Shown: positions 60,401-64,000 of the stretch, piece by piece
Numbering within the stretch: position 1 is the first letter of the stretch
Layout of the letters: each line of letters opens with the position of its first letter
Source of the DNA: Patellaria atrata CBS 101060
Lineage: Eukaryota; Ascomycota; Dothideomycetes; Patellariales; Patellariaceae
Length of the DNA: 64,000 nt
Direction: 5' to 3'
Assembly (NCBI GenBank): GCA_010093705.1
Contig: MU006097.1
Span: forward strand, 796,298-860,297
Position numbers and translations under genes: made by a program
The notes under the pieces: generated by a model
The model's database searches: none
Told to the model about the DNA's origin: nothing
The model's input: the letters and a program-made list of their open reading frames with translations, nothing else

Positions 60401-63012
60401 CGCTTCCGTCGATGTCTAGTAATTCACTTCGGGAAAGAAATGGCCAGATCCTATGGGGTACTATTGTAGCTAGGATGGATATGCAATGTGAGCAACTCGC
60501 TAGAAGTTCTAGAGAAGATTCTTCGGCAACTTGATTTCGTTGTCGTTGGAGCTCTTGCTCAAATATATCCAATATGATACTGACAACATCGCGTTCTCGT
60601 TCGAACCCAAGACTTGCGTTGTTTAGGATTCCTTGTGCTGCACTACGTGATTCAGTAGGGTTGATACCTGCCCTAATCCTGTAGGCAGCAGGGCTCAGTA
60701 GAGAAGCAAACAAAGCAACGATCTCAGCTGCCAGTTCGATGCTGATAGGACTGTTAGTCAGATACTCAACTGTCTCACTACCCGTGACTAAGGTGAACAG
60801 AAGCCGTGCAAGATATCTCAGTGCGGAATACTTCGAAGCCCAACTGACAACCGGCGGCGTGGAGGAATCATCAGCAATAATACCGTCAGTCTGTGGGGGT
60901 ATGAAACACCAATCATCCTCCTCTAAAGAATTAGCTAGAACAAGAGCTTTACTTGGATGAGGACCGTTTTTAGACTGCCAGCGCCTCGAAAATAAGGGAA
61001 GTGGCCCAGTAGAGCGAACGAAACCCGCATTCTCGTCATCCCTCATTGTTTCGAAACCACCAAATTTCACCGGTAAGGTCTGAGTGTACTGGTGCATATC
61101 CTCCAACGACTGAGTAATACAGCGTGCCATATACTCGTCGCTTTCATTACCAACCAGGAATGCTCGACAAATTTTCAAAAATGGTAAAGTCTCGTGTGGA
61201 AAACGGCTCATTGCTTCATCGAAGATGCGGCGCCTTAAAACATCATCTTCGTAAAACTTGTGGGCAACATCATCTATGAGTATGGATCGATGATGTCCAG
61301 GGGTAACTGGAGAACGAGCCCCAGAAATGATTGCCAGTGCAGCCAGTACAATATCTCCTGAATATTGGACATAATCCAGACTCCTGCAGAGAAAGTCAAG
61401 AAGAGATAATCGCAGGTGATTCTCCAGGTCTTTATCGGCATATCCGCTAAAAGCTGTAGAAAATATGGTGCTCATCTCTGCAATCATGGAGTATCCCTGA
61501 CATTGATCAGCTGCAAAGCGGGCCAGGCGCGGTACTATATCCGCCGTATCCGTTCCCATGGCTTCCTCCGCATCAATAAAAGCTTTTGCAACTGGATTCA
61601 AAGATTGTTTTGAACGACCATCATCAATCAGACTCTGTGCATATCCTCTAATCTCGCCCAGGAGAAAGCTCCATGCTAGGATTGAGGGCACCATGGGGTT
61701 GGGGCCTGCATCCATCGCTTTCAACAAGACGTTCGTCAATTTAGTGATTGATGGTTGGTGGGTGAGAAATTCTACCGATTCCTGTGACTGGCTAGTAGTT
61801 TTCACCTCCCCAGCAAAAGCTGCGTTCAGGTACGACTGGCAAACGCGCATATTCATGAGATCCAGAGATACTACGGCAAGGAGACTTTGTAATAGCGCGA
61901 GTAAATGTTGTATGCTTGGAATCTAAGAATGAAATCAGTTAAGCTCTAGTAATAGAAATATTAAGTGCATTACCAGTGTCAATTCGGCGAAAAAAGAGTA
62001 ATCGGCCGTGAAATTGAACCAGGACTCTATATCCTCGGAAGTTGATACATCATCTTTGTATCGAAGGAGGACGTAGAGACTTTGGAGCAAGTGTATTACT
62101 ATCAGAATTTGTGTCTGGCGCCAAATAGATTCAAAGTCGATATTCTCATCAGGACCAGTATCAATTCCACATCCCTTCTCATAATTTTCGAAACAGCCGC
62201 GCAAAGCTTGAACGTAGCGGCTAACAGTGTGATTGACAATGTTCGATTTTGGTCTTATAAAATCCACAAGTTTTCTTCCAATCAGAATTAACGGATTCTC
62301 TTTCCAAATTGATTCATTTTCTGTTCGGGTGGAACTGAAACCTATGCGGAAAAGAATCTCACTAACTCTAATGACATGCACTCGTTCGGAAAGATACAGT
62401 GTCCAGATACGAAATCGCCTCTGAGTTTGAGAAGAGGAGGAATCGGGATTCATTTGTACGGGTGCTGTGATTATCGAGGATCCTGGGAGAAATGTGCAAG
62501 CACCGAAATTCAACGTCCCAGCAGCATCCTGAACGCTAATTACTTCCTCCTCCGTGAAACCGCTCAATAGTCGAACTTTAGACCTGTTTTGCCATTCTAG
62601 AATAGCAATTCTGAGCGATATTACTTCGTCTAATTTTGCCTTTGCAGAGAGCCATAGTGCATCCTCCTTGATCTGATTGATATCGAAACGTCCTGCACCA
62701 GACTGGGGAATATTTATCACCGCGGTTTTCGCATCGAATTCTTGCTTTGACCCTTGGTTATTCGCTGGGAAGGGCTGTAGTGGTTCGCGATATATTTTAA
62801 CTGAAGGCTTCTCGACTAGAAATTGGATGATGGCATGGCTGGGCTTTGGTGGAGAGGTGGCAGAAAGTCCTTCGTATACAGCTTTCCATGATCTGAATGG
62901 CTGTCAGTAGATATCATGATCAAAAAGGAAAGCAACATTACAGTAATGGTGACTGTCCACTCAGGCACTCATCTAGCGGAGGTAAATACTTGGACTTTGG
63001 ATCGGGCGTCAT
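57426..63012 (-). CDS. NUP188: Nucleoporin Nup188
   Basis: Three exons (63012-62942, 62892-61974, 61922-57426) close to 1828 residues of alpha-helical sequence, the size of a large inner-ring nucleoporin. The N-terminal segment IKEDALWLSAKAKLDEVISL followed by RIAILEWQNR and GFTEEEVISVQDAAG recalls fungal Nup188 more than Nup192. Nup188 and Nup192 are alternative large scaffolds of the nuclear pore inner ring and have similar superhelical folds, so Nup192 is the main alternative. The final exon alone is 4.5 kb without introns. Start MTPDPKSKY is the first ATG in frame; intron 1 is 49 bp, using the acceptor at 62893 to give SPLL-SWKAVYEGL. Confidence 0.82.
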
Positions 63013-63401
63013 GGTTGCGCTTCAGTCAGCGCGATTGGGAAAAACACGAGATTCCATGAGGATAAGGAATTTTTTCAGGCGATTCGAGCTAAGGTCTGAC
63101 GCAGTATGCGATGTGGACCTCAGCAATCGCGACTCATTAACATGAGGGTTGAAATCACGCTCATGTTTATTTCGCTGTTTGCTACGCAGAACTGCGTTCT
63201 TGTCACATCTCGCTTGCCGTGAAGCTTGAACGTCACTCCAGGTCAAGAGTCAACCTTATGCACCACGTTTCCTCAATATATATCTTTCTAACAAATTCTC
63301 CTTCCTCTGAGCTTTTCTGAATCACCTTTCTTCCTCTCACTCAGTTCATGTAGAAAATCTCTCTTCAAATTCCTCACCTAATATTTGGTCATTCTTTCAT
63401 A
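63013..63401. promoter_or_regulatory. Bidirectional promoter region of NUP188 and the UBE2J gene
   Basis: 389 bp between divergent start codons. The half next to the ubiquitin-conjugating enzyme gene is strongly pyrimidine-rich (about 63270-63400), as is common before fungal housekeeping starts. A TATATAT lies near 63275. Confidence 0.5.
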
Positions 63402-64000
63402 ATGTCTACCCGCGGTCAGTTCAACACCAAGAACCCCACGATCAAACGCATCTGTAAGTTTCACAAAACTTTACTCTTGCGTTATCTACGCCGCGTACTC
63501 ATTATGCAAAGTGAAAGAAGCATCCGAACTTGTCTCCAACCCCTCCTTAGATTTTCATGCCGAGCCTCTAGAAGATAACCTCTTTGAATGGCACTTTACA
63601 CTATGTGGACCCCCTTCCCCATCCCCTTACGCCGGTGGTATCTACCATGGTCGCATAATACTACCATCTACGTACCCCTTAAGACCTCCTTCGTTTCGAT
63701 TCGTAACGGCCTCTGGAAGATTCGAAGTGAACCGCGAGATCTGTCTGTCAATAAGTGGGCATCATGAGGAGACATGGCAACCAGCTTGGGGTATCAGGAC
63801 AGCTCTGGTGGCCATTAGGAGTTTTATGGATACAGATGCAAAAGGTCAAGTTGGAGGTCTTGAATGTAGTGAACCTGCGAGAAAGAAGATGGCAAGCGAT
63901 AGCGCATCCTTTAAGTGCGGGACGTGTAGGAAGACTAATAAAGAGATAATGGCGGAGAGGGCTGAAGCGGCCAAGGAGATGGGAAGCAAAGGAAAAGAAG
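63402..64000 (+). CDS. Ubiquitin-conjugating enzyme, UBE2J/Ubc6 type (cut by window edge)
   Basis: Exon 1 (63402-63453) and exon 2 (63512 to beyond the right edge) join in frame. The UBC fold shows the Ubc6/UBE2J form: FEWHFTLCGPPSPSPYAGG, PPSFRFVTASGRFEVN, then the active-site Cys in NREICLSIS (about residue 95), followed by GHHEETWQPAWGIRTAL instead of the usual HPN tripeptide. Members are tail-anchored in the ER membrane and serve ER-associated degradation. A basic, coiled-coil-like stretch (EIMAERAEAAKEMG) runs into the window edge; the C-terminal membrane anchor is outside and could not be checked. Confidence 0.9.

Overview
The window reads as nuclear DNA of a filamentous ascomycete (Pezizomycotina). 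Genes are interrupted by short introns (mostly 45-90 bp) with GT..AG ends and CTAAC/CTGAC-type branch sites, spacers are compact, and several gene families are typical of moulds: a group II G-alpha, F-box proteins and a wax-synthase-like acyltransferase. The class cannot be fixed by eye; Leotiomycetes or a relative is a guess. I saw no tRNA, rRNA, CRISPR array, intact transposon or virus-like element.

Layout. 1-10 kb: the tail of a PIWI/Argonaute-like gene cut by the left edge, a large GMC oxidoreductase fused to an alpha/beta hydrolase, a secreted Ala/Asp-rich protein, and mitoribosomal mS38. 10.7-12 kb: a group II G-alpha. 12-19.7 kb: a gene-poor stretch of about 7.7 kb holding one small coiled-coil gene. 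19.7-33 kb: a dense block of conserved genes: PGC1-type glycerophosphodiester phosphodiesterase, gamma-tubulin, dynactin p25, ARF6, mannose-6-phosphate isomerase, SGF29, V-ATPase subunit c and SNU13. 33-45.9 kb: a Ser/Pro-rich orphan, ELP2 and URM1 head to head, a DMT-type transporter, an aldo-keto reductase and an Smr protein. 46-55 kb: an accessory block with a decayed membrane-protein gene, the acyltransferase and two F-box proteins. 55.7-64 kb: an Sso1-type syntaxin, the nucleoporin Nup188 and the start of a UBE2J-type ubiquitin-conjugating enzyme, cut by the right edge.

How the genes relate. The clearest functional link is ELP2/URM1. Elongator and the Urm1 pathway both modify tRNA wobble uridine 34 (mcm5 and s2 groups), and here their genes diverge from one 262-bp spacer. 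Gamma-tubulin and dynactin p25 (microtubules) and ARF6 lie next to each other; syntaxin and the PGC1-type lipase also serve membranes. Several other housekeeping genes form head-to-head pairs (PMI/SGF29, VMA3/SNU13, NUP188/UBE2J).

For most multi-exon genes I placed the exons by reading splice sites and checking that the frame closes; where it does not (the coiled-coil gene, the first exon of VMA3, the decayed membrane-protein gene) I say so. Product names rest on recognised motifs and remembered family sequences, not on a database search.
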